The notes: a model not told the origin generated them from the letters alone. Positions 26,406 through 35,627 are shown, counted from the stretch's first letter. The stretch: DNA of 51,547 nucleotides from Clostridium sp. 1001271B_151109_B4 (GCF_015670405.1 NZ_JADPBQ010000001.1:267748-319294); one strand, 5' to 3'. Numbers and translations: made by a program.

Positions 26406-27503
26406 TTATTCAGCACTTTCCTTATATGTATTAAATCCCTTTATAGGTAACTTCACAGTAAATGTTGAACCATAGCCTAGTTCACTTTCCACAGATAATA
26501 TTCCGTCCATCAATTCTATAATTCGCTGAGTAATTGCTAATCCTAATCCATTTCCCTCTGTAGCATGTGATGTATCCCCTTGATAAAACTTATCAAAAAT
26601 ATGTTTTATTGTCTCCCTTGACATACCACATCCATTATCTTTTACACTTACTATTATCTCGTCATCTTCTCTTCTTTGTTTTAATAATATCTTTCCTCCG
26701 GGATTAGTAAACTTTACGGCATTTGATAATAAATTTGTCCACACTAACTCCAAAAGACTTTCATCACTTTCAATTATTATAAAATCATCTATATCAGCTT
26801 CAAAATCAATATTCTTTTTTTCCCATTGTGCCTCAAACTGTAATGCACATTTACAAAGCTGATTACAAAGATTAAAATTTGTGATTAATGGCTTAATATT
26901 TTGTTTTTCTAGCTTATTAAGCTTTAAAATATTTGTAATCAATGTTGATAATTTCTTGGAAGCCTCCATAATCGTTGAAATATATTCTAATCTTTCTATT
27001 TCATTTAATTTTGTACTTTGTAGTAACTCTGCGGAATTTTGAATAACCGCAATTGGTGTCTTAATCTCATGTGAAACATTAGAAAAGAAATCTGTTTTTA
27101 ATGTTTCTATACTCCCTAATTCCTCTACCATCCTATTAAAATCCATTATCATTATGTCTAAATAATCAAGCTTTTCTGGTGTATGTATTGGTGATAAATA
27201 CACAGAGAAATCTCAATTAGCTACTGCACTAGCAGCTTCAGCCATTTGCTTCATTGGCTTTTCATAGGTCTTTCTCATCTGCCATCTTGTAAATAAAGTA
27301 TATACTCCAGCTACAAACATCCAATAAAAAATAACAATTATTTTTCTAACAAGATTACTTAAATTTAAAATATGAAGTAAAGAAATAATTTTATAATGGA
27401 TTCCAGCCATAGCTAATAATACAAAAAAGGTCATAAGGAAAATTGACATTGGGAAATGTGATTGTCTAACCTTATATTTCTTTTCTATTCCATGATGAAT
27501 CAT
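26406..27503 (-). pseudogene. Sensor histidine kinase interrupted by one in-frame TGA
   Basis: Ignoring one stop this is a 365-codon kinase: two helices (residues 18-38 and about 52-70) with a short loop, HAMP (KPMKQMAEAASAVAN then DFSVYLSPIHT), H-box SNVSHEIKTP, N-box VWTNLLSNAVKF, DNGCGMS and GNGLGLAITQRI. TGA at 27213-27215 sits where HAMP domains have a conserved Gly (AxGDF), so a GGA to TGA change is the simplest explanation. No other damage is seen. A fragment could restart from GTG at 27203 but has no good ribosome site. It overlaps the upstream regulator gene by 4 bases (ATGA). Either a recent null mutation or a sequence error. Confidence 0.8.
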
Positions 27504-28171
27504 TTTAATACCGCCTTATATCCTATTCCACGAACAGTTTTTATTTCAAATCCATTACAAAAAGAAAACTTATCTCGAAGCTTAGTAATATAAACATCAA
27601 CAGCTCTCAAACTTGTTTCTGTTTCAATTCCCCAAAACTCATCCATAAGCTGTGTTCTTGTAAAAGTTTTATTAGGATAAGAAAGTAATTTATAAATTAT
27701 ATTGAATTCTCTAGTTGTCGTTGTTATTTCTTTTCCATTACTTATTGCCGACATAGCATCAGCATCTAAAAGTAAATCTCCAACAGTAACTTTTCTTTCC
27801 ATCTCTATATTAGCCCTTCTTAAAAGTGCCTTTACTCGTAGTAAAAGTTCATCTAACTCAATTGGCTTTACCATATAATCATCAATACCTAAATGAAATC
27901 CTCTCTTCTTTGATGTAATATCATCCTTTGCTGACATAAAAAGAATAGGTATGGTTTTATTTATTTCTCTTACAGATTTAGCAAATTCGAATCCATCAAT
28001 TCCTGTCATCATAATATCTGAAATAATTAATTCAAACCTTTTAGTATACATTTCATCATAAGCCTCTTCTACACTTAAGCATCCTTTAGCTATGAATCCG
28101 TTACTATTAAGATATGAACATACTATTTTATTTAAATCAAAATCATCTTCTAAAACTAAAATATGGATCAT
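27500..28171 (-). CDS. OmpR family response regulator
   Basis: A 223-residue regulator: receiver with EDD at 8-10, phospho-acceptor Asp52 (LIISDIMMTGIDG) and Lys in YMVKPIELDE, then a winged-helix domain (NKTFTRTQLMDEFWGIETET, VYITKLRDKF, VRGIGYKAVLK). It is similar to the regulator at 18419-19096 and the two systems look paralogous. It overlaps the start of the broken kinase by 4 bases. GGAGG is present before the ATG at 28171. With the cognate kinase interrupted, its phosphorylation state may depend on another kinase. Confidence 0.9.
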   Translation of the reverse strand: MIHILVLEDDFDLNKIVCSYLNSNGFIAKGCLSVEEAYDEMYTKRFELIISDIMMTGIDGFEFAKSVREINKTIPILFMSAKDDITSKKRGFHLGIDDYMVKPIELDELLLRVKALLRRANIEMERKVTVGDLLLDADAMSAISNGKEITTTTREFNIIYKLLSYPNKTFTRTQLMDEFWGIETETSLRAVDVYITKLRDKFSFCNGFEIKTVRGIGYKAVLK

Positions 28172-28280
28172 AAGTTACCTCCTTGTTAAATCCTTATGTA
28201 ATTATAGCATAGGTTTGTTTAAGAATTGTTAAAGTAAAAATTTAATATGATTTACAAGCATATACACTCAAAATAGAAAA

Positions 28281-28311
28281 CTACTAACTATGTTGTACAC
28301 ATAATTAGTAG
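28281..28311 (-). terminator. Relic terminator of the decayed response-regulator gene
   Basis: The stem CTACTAA.TATGT/ACATA.TTAGTAG is followed on the minus strand by a short T-rich stretch, 80 bases after the remnant stop. Confidence 0.5.
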
Positions 28312-28391
28312 TAAAATACTCATATATATTAAAATTTTAATTACTTTACTTAATATAAAAAAAACTATTATACTATCTCAAATAAAACCCA

Positions 28392-28590
28392 TTAATCCTC
28401 TAGCCTATATCCAACCTTAAACATGGTTTTTATATTTTCTTTAAGTTTTAGTTTTTCTCTTAATCTTTGAACATGTATATCAATTATTGTCCTTTCTCCT
28501 ATGTAATCAAATCCCTATACCTTTTCTAACAATTGATCTCTTGATAATGCAATATTTTTATTATGTAAAAAATATAATTATCCCTACTAA
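28392..28590 (-). pseudogene. Remnant of an OmpR-family response regulator (winged-helix end)
   Basis: The minus strand encodes the last 60 or so residues of a winged-helix domain: YFLHNKNIALSRDQLLEKV, a TAG where Trp is expected, then GFDYIGERTIIDIHVQRLRE and KTMFKVGYRLED before the stop at 28392. The HVQRLREKL recognition helix and the VGYRLED ending are clear. The receiver domain is gone. The stop replaces the conserved Trp of the V-W-G-x-(D/E) motif. It lies just upstream of an intact regulator and beside a VanY remnant, suggesting a former three-gene unit. Confidence 0.75.
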
Positions 28591-28670
28591 GTTTATTAAC
28601 CCCATTGTTAATAATGTACAATATAAAAAATTTTTCTCCCAAAATTTCATAGTGTCCCCTACTAATTATC

Positions 28671-28965
28671 TTATTTTTCTAGATACTCCTCTAATGTTAA
28701 CCGTTTTTCACTTATATCTTTAGCAGCATCTATCCCCACATATCTTAAATGCAAAGGCTCATATTGATATCCTGTTATGCTTTCTTTTCCCTTAGGATAC
28801 CTAAGAATAAACCCATAGTTACTCATATTTTCTGATAACCATTTATAAGCATTAGTATTTTCAAATCCCTCATCTAAACTAGTATATTCTGTTGATAAAA
28901 TATCCATTACTAATCCACTTTGATGTTCACTAGTACCTGGTTTAGCTACATAATAAATGAAATAT
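28671..28965 (-). pseudogene. Truncated VanY-type D,D-carboxypeptidase (M15B)
   Basis: About 97 residues of the catalytic core remain: YYVAKPGTSEHQSGLVMDIL with the His and Asp zinc ligands of SxHxxGxAxD, WLSENMSNYGFILRYPKGKE, and EPLHLRYVG where the motif is normally EPWHxRYVG. The C-terminal LTLEEYLEK is normal. The signal/anchor and the first part of the catalytic domain are missing; upstream the frame runs into the terminator of the next gene. VanY enzymes trim the terminal D-Ala from peptidoglycan precursors. An internal ATG at 28907 could give a short product, but the protein would lack the first zinc ligand. Confidence 0.75.
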
Positions 28966-28988
28966 TTATTTTTAAAATCTAAAAATAT

Positions 28989-29028
28989 AAAGCCAATAAA
29001 AATTTTTACTATACTTACTGGCTTTATA
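28989..29028 (-). terminator. Terminator of the small membrane protein gene
   Basis: The stem AAAGCCAGTAA/TTATTGGCTTT (one G-T pair) has an AT-rich loop and a TTTATATTTTT tail on the minus strand, 27 bases past the gene at 29055. Confidence 0.6.
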
Positions 29029-29054
29029 TAAAATTTGTATTTAATATATTCACT

Positions 29055-29369
29055 TCATAAAAACTGTATACAAGCTACTATTATTCCCATCATAATCAAT
29101 GTAATAACTAGAGATACACATTGTACTACTACATAACCAAGCAAATTTATTTTTGTTTTTCCACAATGCTTAAAGAAAAAATACCTAATAGCTCTATATG
29201 ATACTGTTATTAAAAATACACATATAATAATTGTTATCATTTTGATAAGTATGCTAACTTCATTATTTATTGTTAGCCAATTTAGAAATACAATTATAGG
29301 TAACCCCAAAAATACAAACATTAAAAAAACTACTCTGAAATCCGGAATTTTATTCTTTTCATTTTTCAT
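29055..29369 (-). CDS. Small membrane protein of unknown function
   Basis: A 104-residue protein with three or four hydrophobic helices: VVFLMFVFLGLPIIVFLNWL, LIKMITIIICVFLITVSY, and a final LGYVVVQCVSLVITLIMMGI. Polar basic residues (RAIRYFFFKHCGKTK) lie between helices 2 and 3. I do not recognise a family. A GAGGGGG element precedes the ATG at 29369; the track of hydrophobic segments argues against chance. It has its own terminator, and a set of short repeats lies just upstream. Confidence 0.6.
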   Translation of the reverse strand: MKNEKNKIPDFRVVFLMFVFLGLPIIVFLNWLTINNEVSILIKMITIIICVFLITVSYRAIRYFFFKHCGKTKINLLGYVVVQCVSLVITLIMMGIIVACIQFL

Positions 29370-29383
29370 ATATATGTTACCCC

Positions 29384-29446
29384 CTCTCATAGTATATTTT
29401 CCCCCTTCTTATAGTATACTTTACTCTCTCATAGTATATTTTATGA
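29384..29446 (-). repeat. Three short tandem-like repeats upstream of the small membrane protein
   Basis: On the plus strand the unit TCTCATAGTATATTTT occurs twice, with a variant TCTTATAGTATACTTT between, spaced roughly 20-25 bases apart. They lie 15-75 bases upstream of the ATG at 29369 and could be regulator sites or a small duplication. Confidence 0.45.
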
Positions 29447-29496
29447 AAGGTATTTTAAAATATAACGATTAACTTACAATAATAAACAAATTAAAA

Positions 29497-30240
29497 TTAG
29501 CTTATTTTATTATCACCCAAAAGTTCTTTAACAAAGATACTCTTAGGATTTTTAAGCAATTGTTCTGGTGTATCAATTTGTATTACCTCCCCCTTATCCA
29601 TTACCATGATCCTTGTTCCAAGTTTTAATGCTTCCTTAATATCATGCGTAATAAATATAATTGTCATATTATATTCCTTATAAATTTTTAATATTTCATC
29701 TTGCAATAATTTTCTTGTTATTTCATCTATAGCTCCAAATGGCTCATCCATTAAAATAATATTAGGATTAGTTGCCAAGGCCCTTGCAATACCAACCCTT
29801 TGCCTTTGTCCACCAGAAAGTTCATTTGGATAATTATCTAACATTTCTTCCTTTAATCCAACTTTATTTATTAATTCTTTAACTCTATTTTCGATGCTAT
29901 CTTTTTTTTCTTTTTTTATTAAATTAGGCACATATGATATATTTTTTCTTACAGTCATATGCGGAAATAAGCCAATTTCCTGAATAACATAACCTATTTT
30001 TCTCCTTAAAGATATTTTATCTACTTTTGAGATATCATTGCCTTCTACATACACTTTTCCATCATCTGGTTCAATTAAACCATTAATAAGCTTTAAAAAT
30101 GTAGTCTTACCACACCCCGAGCTACCAATTACAGTTATAAATTCACCTTTATTAATTTTTAAATTTATATTTTTAAGTATTACTTTATTACCATATGTTT
30201 TACTTATATTTTTGACTTCTATAATGATTTTTTCCCCCAT
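29497..30240 (-). CDS. Osmoprotectant (quaternary amine) ABC transporter ATPase
   Basis: A 247-residue ATPase: Walker A GSSGCGKT, Q-loop VIQEIGLFPHMTV, signature LSGGQRQRVGIARAL, Walker B IILMDEPFGAIDEIT, H-loop FITHDIKEAL. The FPHMTV and DEPFGAIDEI segments are typical of OpuCA/ProV-like ATPases. It ends without the C-terminal CBS pair found in OpuCA, so osmotic sensing through CBS domains is absent. It powers uptake with the lipoprotein and permease encoded upstream. AAGGGAG precedes the ATG. Confidence 0.88.
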   Translation of the reverse strand: MGEKIIIEVKNISKTYGNKVILKNINLKINKGEFITVIGSSGCGKTTFLKLINGLIEPDDGKVYVEGNDISKVDKISLRRKIGYVIQEIGLFPHMTVRKNISYVPNLIKKEKKDSIENRVKELINKVGLKEEMLDNYPNELSGGQRQRVGIARALATNPNIILMDEPFGAIDEITRKLLQDEILKIYKEYNMTIIFITHDIKEALKLGTRIMVMDKGEVIQIDTPEQLLKNPKSIFVKELLGDNKIS

Positions 30241-30262
30241 ATTATCTCCCTTTTATAAAAGA

Positions 30263-31159
30263 TTACTCTACCAAACCTTTTTCTATTAAGAAGTCTTTTG
30301 CAACATTACTTTCATCTTGTCCTTCTGTCTCAACTAAATAATTAAGCTTGGCCATTTCTTCTTCATTTATAATATTATCTAATTTCATAATAGCTTCTTT
30401 TAATTCAGGATATTTTTCTAAAGTATCATTACGCACTACAGTTCCACAATAATAAGTTTCATAAAAATTCTTATCATCTTCTAAAACAACAACATCTGAA
30501 TTTGAAAGTTGACCATCTGTAGTAAATATATTCATTACATCTATTTCTTTAGAGTTTATTGCATTATACTTAAGCCCAATATCCAAATCTACAGATTTTT
30601 TAAAATTCATATTATATTCTTCACATAAAGCATCAAACCCATCATCTCTTTCATAAAAATCATATTCTGCTCCAAATGTAAGCTCTTCTGAATATTTTGC
30701 TAAATCAGAATAAGTTTTTATATTGTACTTTTCTGCTAAATCTTTTCTTATTACTAACCCAAATGTATTATTAAATCCAAACAAATTAACCCAAGTTAAA
30801 TCATATTCACTATTATATTTTTCTTTCAATTCTTTATATAAAGTTTCATCATCTGGAATTTCTGTTTCTTTCAAAACAAAACTCCAACCAGTACCAGTAT
30901 ACTCAGGATACATATCAAAATCGCCCTTTAATATAGCTGGATGAATATTACTTGTACCTCCACCTATTCCTTTTGTAATTTCTACATTTAAATTTGTATT
31001 TTCTTCAATAATTAGCTTTAACATTTCGCCTAATATAAACTGCTCTGTCATTGGTTTTGTAGCAATTTTTATAGTATCACTCTTCTTAGAACAGCCTACT
31101 GGAATAATAATTAATAAAATTGCCAAAATACATATTAATACTTTTCCCTTCTTTTTCAC
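30263..31159 (-). CDS. Osmoprotectant ABC transporter substrate-binding lipoprotein
   Basis: A 298-residue lipoprotein. The signal sequence ends in a lipobox IIIPVGC, making Cys about residue 23 the lipidated residue. The mature part is an OpuAC/OpuCC-type domain with KIATKPMTEQFILGEMLKLI, GGTSNIHPAILKGDFDMYPE and YTGTGWSF, the region that binds glycine betaine, choline or carnitine. GGAGG lies 8 bases before a GTG at 31159, two bases after the permease stop; the ATG at 31174 overlaps the ribosome site and is not preferred. Which amine is bound is not readable. Confidence 0.88.
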   Translation of the reverse strand: MKKKGKVLICILAILLIIIPVGCSKKSDTIKIATKPMTEQFILGEMLKLIIEENTNLNVEITKGIGGGTSNIHPAILKGDFDMYPEYTGTGWSFVLKETEIPDDETLYKELKEKYNSEYDLTWVNLFGFNNTFGLVIRKDLAEKYNIKTYSDLAKYSEELTFGAEYDFYERDDGFDALCEEYNMNFKKSVDLDIGLKYNAINSKEIDVMNIFTTDGQLSNSDVVVLEDDKNFYETYYCGTVVRNDTLEKYPELKEAIMKLDNIINEEEMAKLNYLVETEGQDESNVAKDFLIEKGLVE

Positions 31160-31161
31160 CT

Positions 31162-31806
31162 TTACAACCTCCACTTTCTTTTTATTATTTTCTCTATACC
31201 TCCAATAATTAAATCAAATAATAAAGCTAATAATGCAATTAACAGACTCCCTGCTATAGTCATGGTTTGGTTATTTGTTGTTATTCCCCTATATACAGCA
31301 ACACCAAGTCCTCCTGCCCCTATAAATGATGCAATCCCAGCCAGTGCTATAGTCATTACAACCATATTTTTAAATCCAGCCAAAATTACTGTTGTTGCTA
31401 ATGGAATTTTTATTTTATATAATATTTGAAATTCAGTACTTCCCATTCCCCTAGCTGATTCTATAATAGACTTGTCTATATTATCTATTCCTGCATAAGT
31501 ATTTCCAATCATAGGTAGTAATGCATATATACTAAGTGCAATAATTGCTGTAGTATTCCCAATTCCTGAAAATGGAATTAATAAACCAAGTAAAGATATT
31601 GATGGTATGGTGTAAAGAAAATTTGTTATTGATAAGACTAATGGTGATGTTTTCTTATATTCACTTATTAATATTCCTAAAACTCCACCTATAAGAGTTG
31701 CTATTAGTATAGAAATTCCTGAAATTTTTAAATGTTCCAATGTTAACTTTAAAAAGAAATCGTATCTTTCTATATAGAGTTTTATTAATTCACTAATGTT
31801 TTTCAC
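31162..31806 (-). CDS. Osmoprotectant ABC transporter permease
   Basis: A 214-residue permease with five or six helices and the EAA-like loop ESARGMGSTEFQILYKIKIP, as in OpuCB/OpuBB. First gene of a three-gene unit permease - binding protein - ATPase. Only one permease gene is present, so the membrane part is probably a homodimer, unlike OpuC which has two. AGGAGGTG lies ahead of the ATG at 31806. The order permease first is different from the usual ATPase-first order. Confidence 0.87.
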   Translation of the reverse strand: MKNISELIKLYIERYDFFLKLTLEHLKISGISILIATLIGGVLGILISEYKKTSPLVLSITNFLYTIPSISLLGLLIPFSGIGNTTAIIALSIYALLPMIGNTYAGIDNIDKSIIESARGMGSTEFQILYKIKIPLATTVILAGFKNMVVMTIALAGIASFIGAGGLGVAVYRGITTNNQTMTIAGSLLIALLALLFDLIIGGIEKIIKRKWRL

Positions 31807-31885
31807 CTCCTATAAGTTTTATTTAAATTAATCTTCCTTTATAAATAACATAGTAAATTCTTCATTATATAATACTATTAATATG

Positions 31886-31915
31886 AAAAAAAATTCCTAA
31901 ATTAAAATTTAGGAA
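31886..31915 (-). terminator. Intrinsic terminator of MFS gene 1
   Basis: The stem TTCCTAAATT/AATTTAGGAA with a tiny loop is followed on the minus strand by eight T. Confidence 0.8.
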
Positions 31916-33132
31916 CTTTTTATATTAAAGGCTTTCCTTTTTAATACTATAAAAATTACAAATACTCCTATAGTAAATATTAATAATCCTGGGAAAAGCC
32001 ATACCTTACTTAAATTATAAACATATGATGATATTAATGGTCCAATTGCATATCCAAGTGCTTCACACGCACCTACAAATCCAAATACAATCCCTTCACT
32101 TTTCTTATCTTCACCAAACTTTAAAAGTGAATTTTGTAATCCTGAATTTAAAAATGTTGCACCTAAAAAATATATAATAATAGCTATTGTAAATATGCTT
32201 ATTCTTCTTACAATTGATAATGTAGCCAAGGAAAGTATCATAAATATGAATGATATTAATAATTGCTTTTTTACACCAATTTTATCACTAGTCCATCCAC
32301 CTAAAGGCGCAAAAATACCAAATACAAATAAATATATTGATATTATTACAGAAGTATAAAATGCACTTGAGCCTAAAACTTCTTGACCATAAAAGGGAAA
32401 AATCGAAACGATACATCCATAAATAAAATCCCCTAATAAAGCAATTATCCCTAAAAGAATTATTTTAGCTAAAAGCTTTTTTTCTCTTATAGTATTAATT
32501 ATTTCTTTTATTCTTGCCTTAAAGCTCTCTTTTTGCTTCTTATTGGTTTTATTTATATCCGATTTTTTAATTTTTATAATTATAAAAACTACTGTTAATA
32601 TAATCCCTATTGAAGACATATAAAATACTAAATTATAATTATTTAGTTTTGTAACAATAAATCCACCTATTATAGAAGCTATTGCACCACTTAATGTAAA
32701 TACTGCTGAAGCATAACCTGTACATTCGCCTCTTTTTGATTCATCTAAGGATCTAGATAGTAATGCAAACGTTGCAGGTGCAGACATACCAAGTATAGCT
32801 CCTTGTGCAATATAAATAATACTTGCGAGTAAACTACTCTTGTTTAAAGTATAAGAAAAAGGAACTATAGCCATTAATATAAATGATATTATTAGTAACC
32901 ATTTATCTCCAATTTTATTTGTAACAGCTCCAAATGGTATTTGTATTAAAGCCTTTGCAAAACCATAAGATGACATAACTGCACCTATAATTAATGTGCT
33001 TATTCCTAATGAATTAAAATACAAAGGTATTATTGGTATCATTAAGCTGTAACTAAATCCAAAAGCAAATCTTTGAATGCAAAAATATAAAAGCTCTTTT
33101 TTAGTGAATAATATATTATTTTTTATATTCAT
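31909..33132 (-). CDS. MFS transporter (tandem paralogue 1)
   Basis: A 407-residue major-facilitator protein with 12 helices. The loop 2-3 motif is GAVTNKIGDKWLL, the helix 4-5 region is AQGAILGMSAPATFALLSRS then RGECTGYASAVFTLSG, and the C-half has GGWTSDKIGVKKQL. It is closely similar along its length to the neighbour at 33332-34525, including the unusual RGECTG motif. The type suggests a drug or metabolite exporter, but no substrate can be read. AAAGGGG precedes the ATG at 33132. A 200-base gap separates it from its paralogue, so they may be separately transcribed. Confidence 0.86.
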   Translation of the reverse strand: MNIKNNILFTKKELLYFCIQRFAFGFSYSLMIPIIPLYFNSLGISTLIIGAVMSSYGFAKALIQIPFGAVTNKIGDKWLLIISFILMAIVPFSYTLNKSSLLASIIYIAQGAILGMSAPATFALLSRSLDESKRGECTGYASAVFTLSGAIASIIGGFIVTKLNNYNLVFYMSSIGIILTVVFIIIKIKKSDINKTNKKQKESFKARIKEIINTIREKKLLAKIILLGIIALLGDFIYGCIVSIFPFYGQEVLGSSAFYTSVIISIYLFVFGIFAPLGGWTSDKIGVKKQLLISFIFMILSLATLSIVRRISIFTIAIIIYFLGATFLNSGLQNSLLKFGEDKKSEGIVFGFVGACEALGYAIGPLISSYVYNLSKVWLFPGLLIFTIGVFVIFIVLKRKAFNIKSS

Positions 33133-33331
33133 AATAAACCCCTTTGATTAATAAGGAAAACTTTATCTGCTGACTAGTCATTATAACCTACCTATAGATA
33201 ACAATTTCTAAACTTCAAATGAAATTAAATCCCTATCTAAAGTTAAGAAGTCAGTTTATTTTATTATTTATCACTGTAGCTTTTTTATACTCTAATATTA
33301 TTTCATATTGATTTTCTTTTAGTTCATATTT

Positions 33332-34525
33332 TTATATTCCTGATTTATTGAATAAAACCACATAAATTGCAGTAATAAAAATAGATACCATTAATAAACC
33401 TAAAAATAAATAATTTTTATTATATTCATAAATATAAGATGAAACCAGTGGTCCAACTGCATATCCAAGTGACTCTGATGCTCCAACAACTCCAAAAACA
33501 AAACCTTTAATTTTAGGATATGAACCAAATTCCGAAAGACAGCTTTGTACAGAAGCATTTAAATATGTTGCACCTAAAAAGTATAATATAATTATTATAG
33601 TAAATATAGTTACATTTCTAGTTATAATAAGACCTAACAATGTAAAATTCATAGTAAAAAAAGAATATAATAATTGCTTTTTATTTCCGATTTTATCACT
33701 AACCCATCCTGCTATTGGTGCACCTAATCCAAAAACTAATAAGTAAACTGATATAATGGAAGAAGTATACGCTGTTGATACATGAAGTACATCTTGTCCG
33801 TAAAAATGAATTAATGCTACAACACAAGAATAAATATAATCTCCTAAAAATGCACTACTTGATAAAATAATAATTTTATAAACAAATTTTCTTCTTCTTA
33901 TTTCATATAAAATTTCCTTTATACTCTCTTTCTTATTATCTTTATCTTTCATAGGTTTTACTTTGTTAACTCTAATGATTACATATATTAATGTAAAAAA
34001 TATTCCAAGAGATGATATATTAAATGCCATACTAAAGTTATTTAACTTTGTTAATATAAAACTTGCAATTGCAGCACCTATTCCCCCACCTAAAGTAAAT
34101 ACTGCTGAAGCAAGGCCAGTACACTCTCCTCTTCTTTTAACATTCAATGTTCTTGCAAGTACTGAATAAGTTGCAGGTGCTGCCATTCCAAGAATAGCAC
34201 CTTGAATAACATATAAACTTCCTGCTTGAAGGCTTGTATTTGATAATACATAGCCAATAGGAACTAATCCCATTAACAATAAAGCTAACTTTAGAGTTGA
34301 TTTATCCCCTATTTTATCACAGACAATTCCAAAGGGAATTTGCATTATTGTCTTACTTACTCCATATAATGAAATGACTATTCCTATAGTTACAGTTTCC
34401 ATTCCTATTGACTTAAAGAATAATGGTATTATTGGTATCATAATGCTGTAACTTATTCCAAAAAGCAGCCTATATATGCAAAATGCTCTAAATTTTTTAT
34501 CATTTAATATAAACTCATTTTTCAT
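33332..34525 (-). CDS. MFS transporter (tandem paralogue 2)
   Basis: A 397-residue, 12-helix major-facilitator protein with GIVCDKIGDKSTLK in loop 2-3, VIQGAILGMAAPATYSVLAR and RGECTGLASAVFTLGGGIGA. It shares its key motifs and most helix sequences with the gene directly downstream, so the pair arose by duplication. TAGGAGA precedes the ATG at 34525. No strong terminator was seen after its stop, leaving open readthrough into the next gene. Confidence 0.86.
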   Translation of the reverse strand: MKNEFILNDKKFRAFCIYRLLFGISYSIMIPIIPLFFKSIGMETVTIGIVISLYGVSKTIMQIPFGIVCDKIGDKSTLKLALLLMGLVPIGYVLSNTSLQAGSLYVIQGAILGMAAPATYSVLARTLNVKRRGECTGLASAVFTLGGGIGAAIASFILTKLNNFSMAFNISSLGIFFTLIYVIIRVNKVKPMKDKDNKKESIKEILYEIRRRKFVYKIIILSSSAFLGDYIYSCVVALIHFYGQDVLHVSTAYTSSIISVYLLVFGLGAPIAGWVSDKIGNKKQLLYSFFTMNFTLLGLIITRNVTIFTIIIILYFLGATYLNASVQSCLSEFGSYPKIKGFVFGVVGASESLGYAVGPLVSSYIYEYNKNYLFLGLLMVSIFITAIYVVLFNKSGI

Positions 34526-34633
34526 AGTTTCTCCTAATAAATTGATAATACTTCATAATAAACTTATGTAAGCAAATAATTTATTATTACTTAAGTTAAA
34601 TCGATGTATATGTCTTATTATATAAATAATAAT

Positions 34634-34653
34634 GGATGTCCAAATAGACATCC
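34634..34653 (-). terminator. Hairpin after larE
   Basis: The short stem GGATGTC/GACATCC with a six-base loop lies 77 bases after the larE stop. It has no good T-run, so it is a weak candidate. Confidence 0.35.
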
Positions 34654-34730
34654 ACTAAACTTACATTTAATCTAAATCTCCTTACCTAATCTTTATTTTA
34701 ATGCTAAAGTCACAGCTACTAATATAATAT

Positions 34731-35528
34731 TTACTTACTTAATACTTCATTCATACTTCCAGTTCTATACCCTTCTAAGTCAAGAGTAATATAATTAAAT
34801 CCTATTTCTTTGAGTTTTGCTATAATTACCTCTGATAACTGTAATATTCTTGGAATATCTTCTTTTAATACTTCTATTTTAGCTAAATCATCATGATACC
34901 TTACCCTAAATTGCTTAAAATTATTACTCAATAAAAATTCTTCAGCAATTTCAATCTTCTTTAGTTTTTCTCTTGTTATTGCATTACCATAAGGTATTCT
35001 TGAAGCAAGACATGCCATAGAAGGTTTGTCCCATGTCGCTAAGCCTAGTTCCTTAGATAATTTTCTTATTTCATTTTTAGTTAGTCCAGCTTCTTTTAAT
35101 GGACTAGTTATCTCCAATTCCTTTAAAGCTTTAATTCCTGGTCTATAATCTCCATCATCATCTAAATTGCTTCCATCTGCAACAATATCAAAACCTTCTT
35201 CTTTTGCTATTTCCTTTACCTTAGAAAATATACCTTTTTTACAAAAGTAACATCTATCCTTACTATTTGCTACAAATTCTGGTACACTATATTCATTTGC
35301 ATCCAAAAATATATGTTTTATTTTAAGTGACTTGCAAAATTCCTCGGTTTCTTTTAATTCTCTATCGGGGCACATGGAAGATTTAACAGTAATAGCTAAT
35401 ACATTTTCTCCTAAAATATTTTGTGCAACCTTCAATAAAAATGTTGAGTCTACTCCACCTGAAAATGCTATACATACTTTTCTCTTTTCTTTTAGGTTAT
35501 TAATTAAATTATTATATTTATCTCTCAT
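34731..35528 (-). CDS. larE: LarE-type ATP-dependent sacrificial sulfur transferase
   Basis: A 265-residue PP-loop enzyme. SGGVDST is the ATP motif near residue 23; RCYFCKKGIF, VADGSNLDDDGDYRPGIKAL and ITSPLKEAGLTKNEIRKLSK are LarE hallmarks; SMACLASRIPYG carries the conserved Cys that donates sulfur by turning itself into dehydroalanine. LarE makes the nickel pincer nucleotide cofactor with LarB and LarC. Neither is in this window, so they are elsewhere or this copy serves another sulfur-transfer role. AAAGGGTGAG precedes the ATG at 35528. Confidence 0.85.
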   Translation of the reverse strand: MRDKYNNLINNLKEKRKVCIAFSGGVDSTFLLKVAQNILGENVLAITVKSSMCPDRELKETEEFCKSLKIKHIFLDANEYSVPEFVANSKDRCYFCKKGIFSKVKEIAKEEGFDIVADGSNLDDDGDYRPGIKALKELEITSPLKEAGLTKNEIRKLSKELGLATWDKPSMACLASRIPYGNAITREKLKKIEIAEEFLLSNNFKQFRVRYHDDLAKIEVLKEDIPRILQLSEVIIAKLKEIGFNYITLDLEGYRTGSMNEVLSK

Positions 35529-35627
35529 AATCTCACCCTTTCATAATATATATAATTATTAAATCAGTCTTTAGTTAATTCTATATTTCTCTCTATACAC
35601 CTTTCAAAGTATAACCTTTTAAATGCT

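Noticed and set aside
29384..29446. CRISPR array
   Set aside because: Only three short imperfect units with no regular unique spacers and no cas genes; more like regulator sites.
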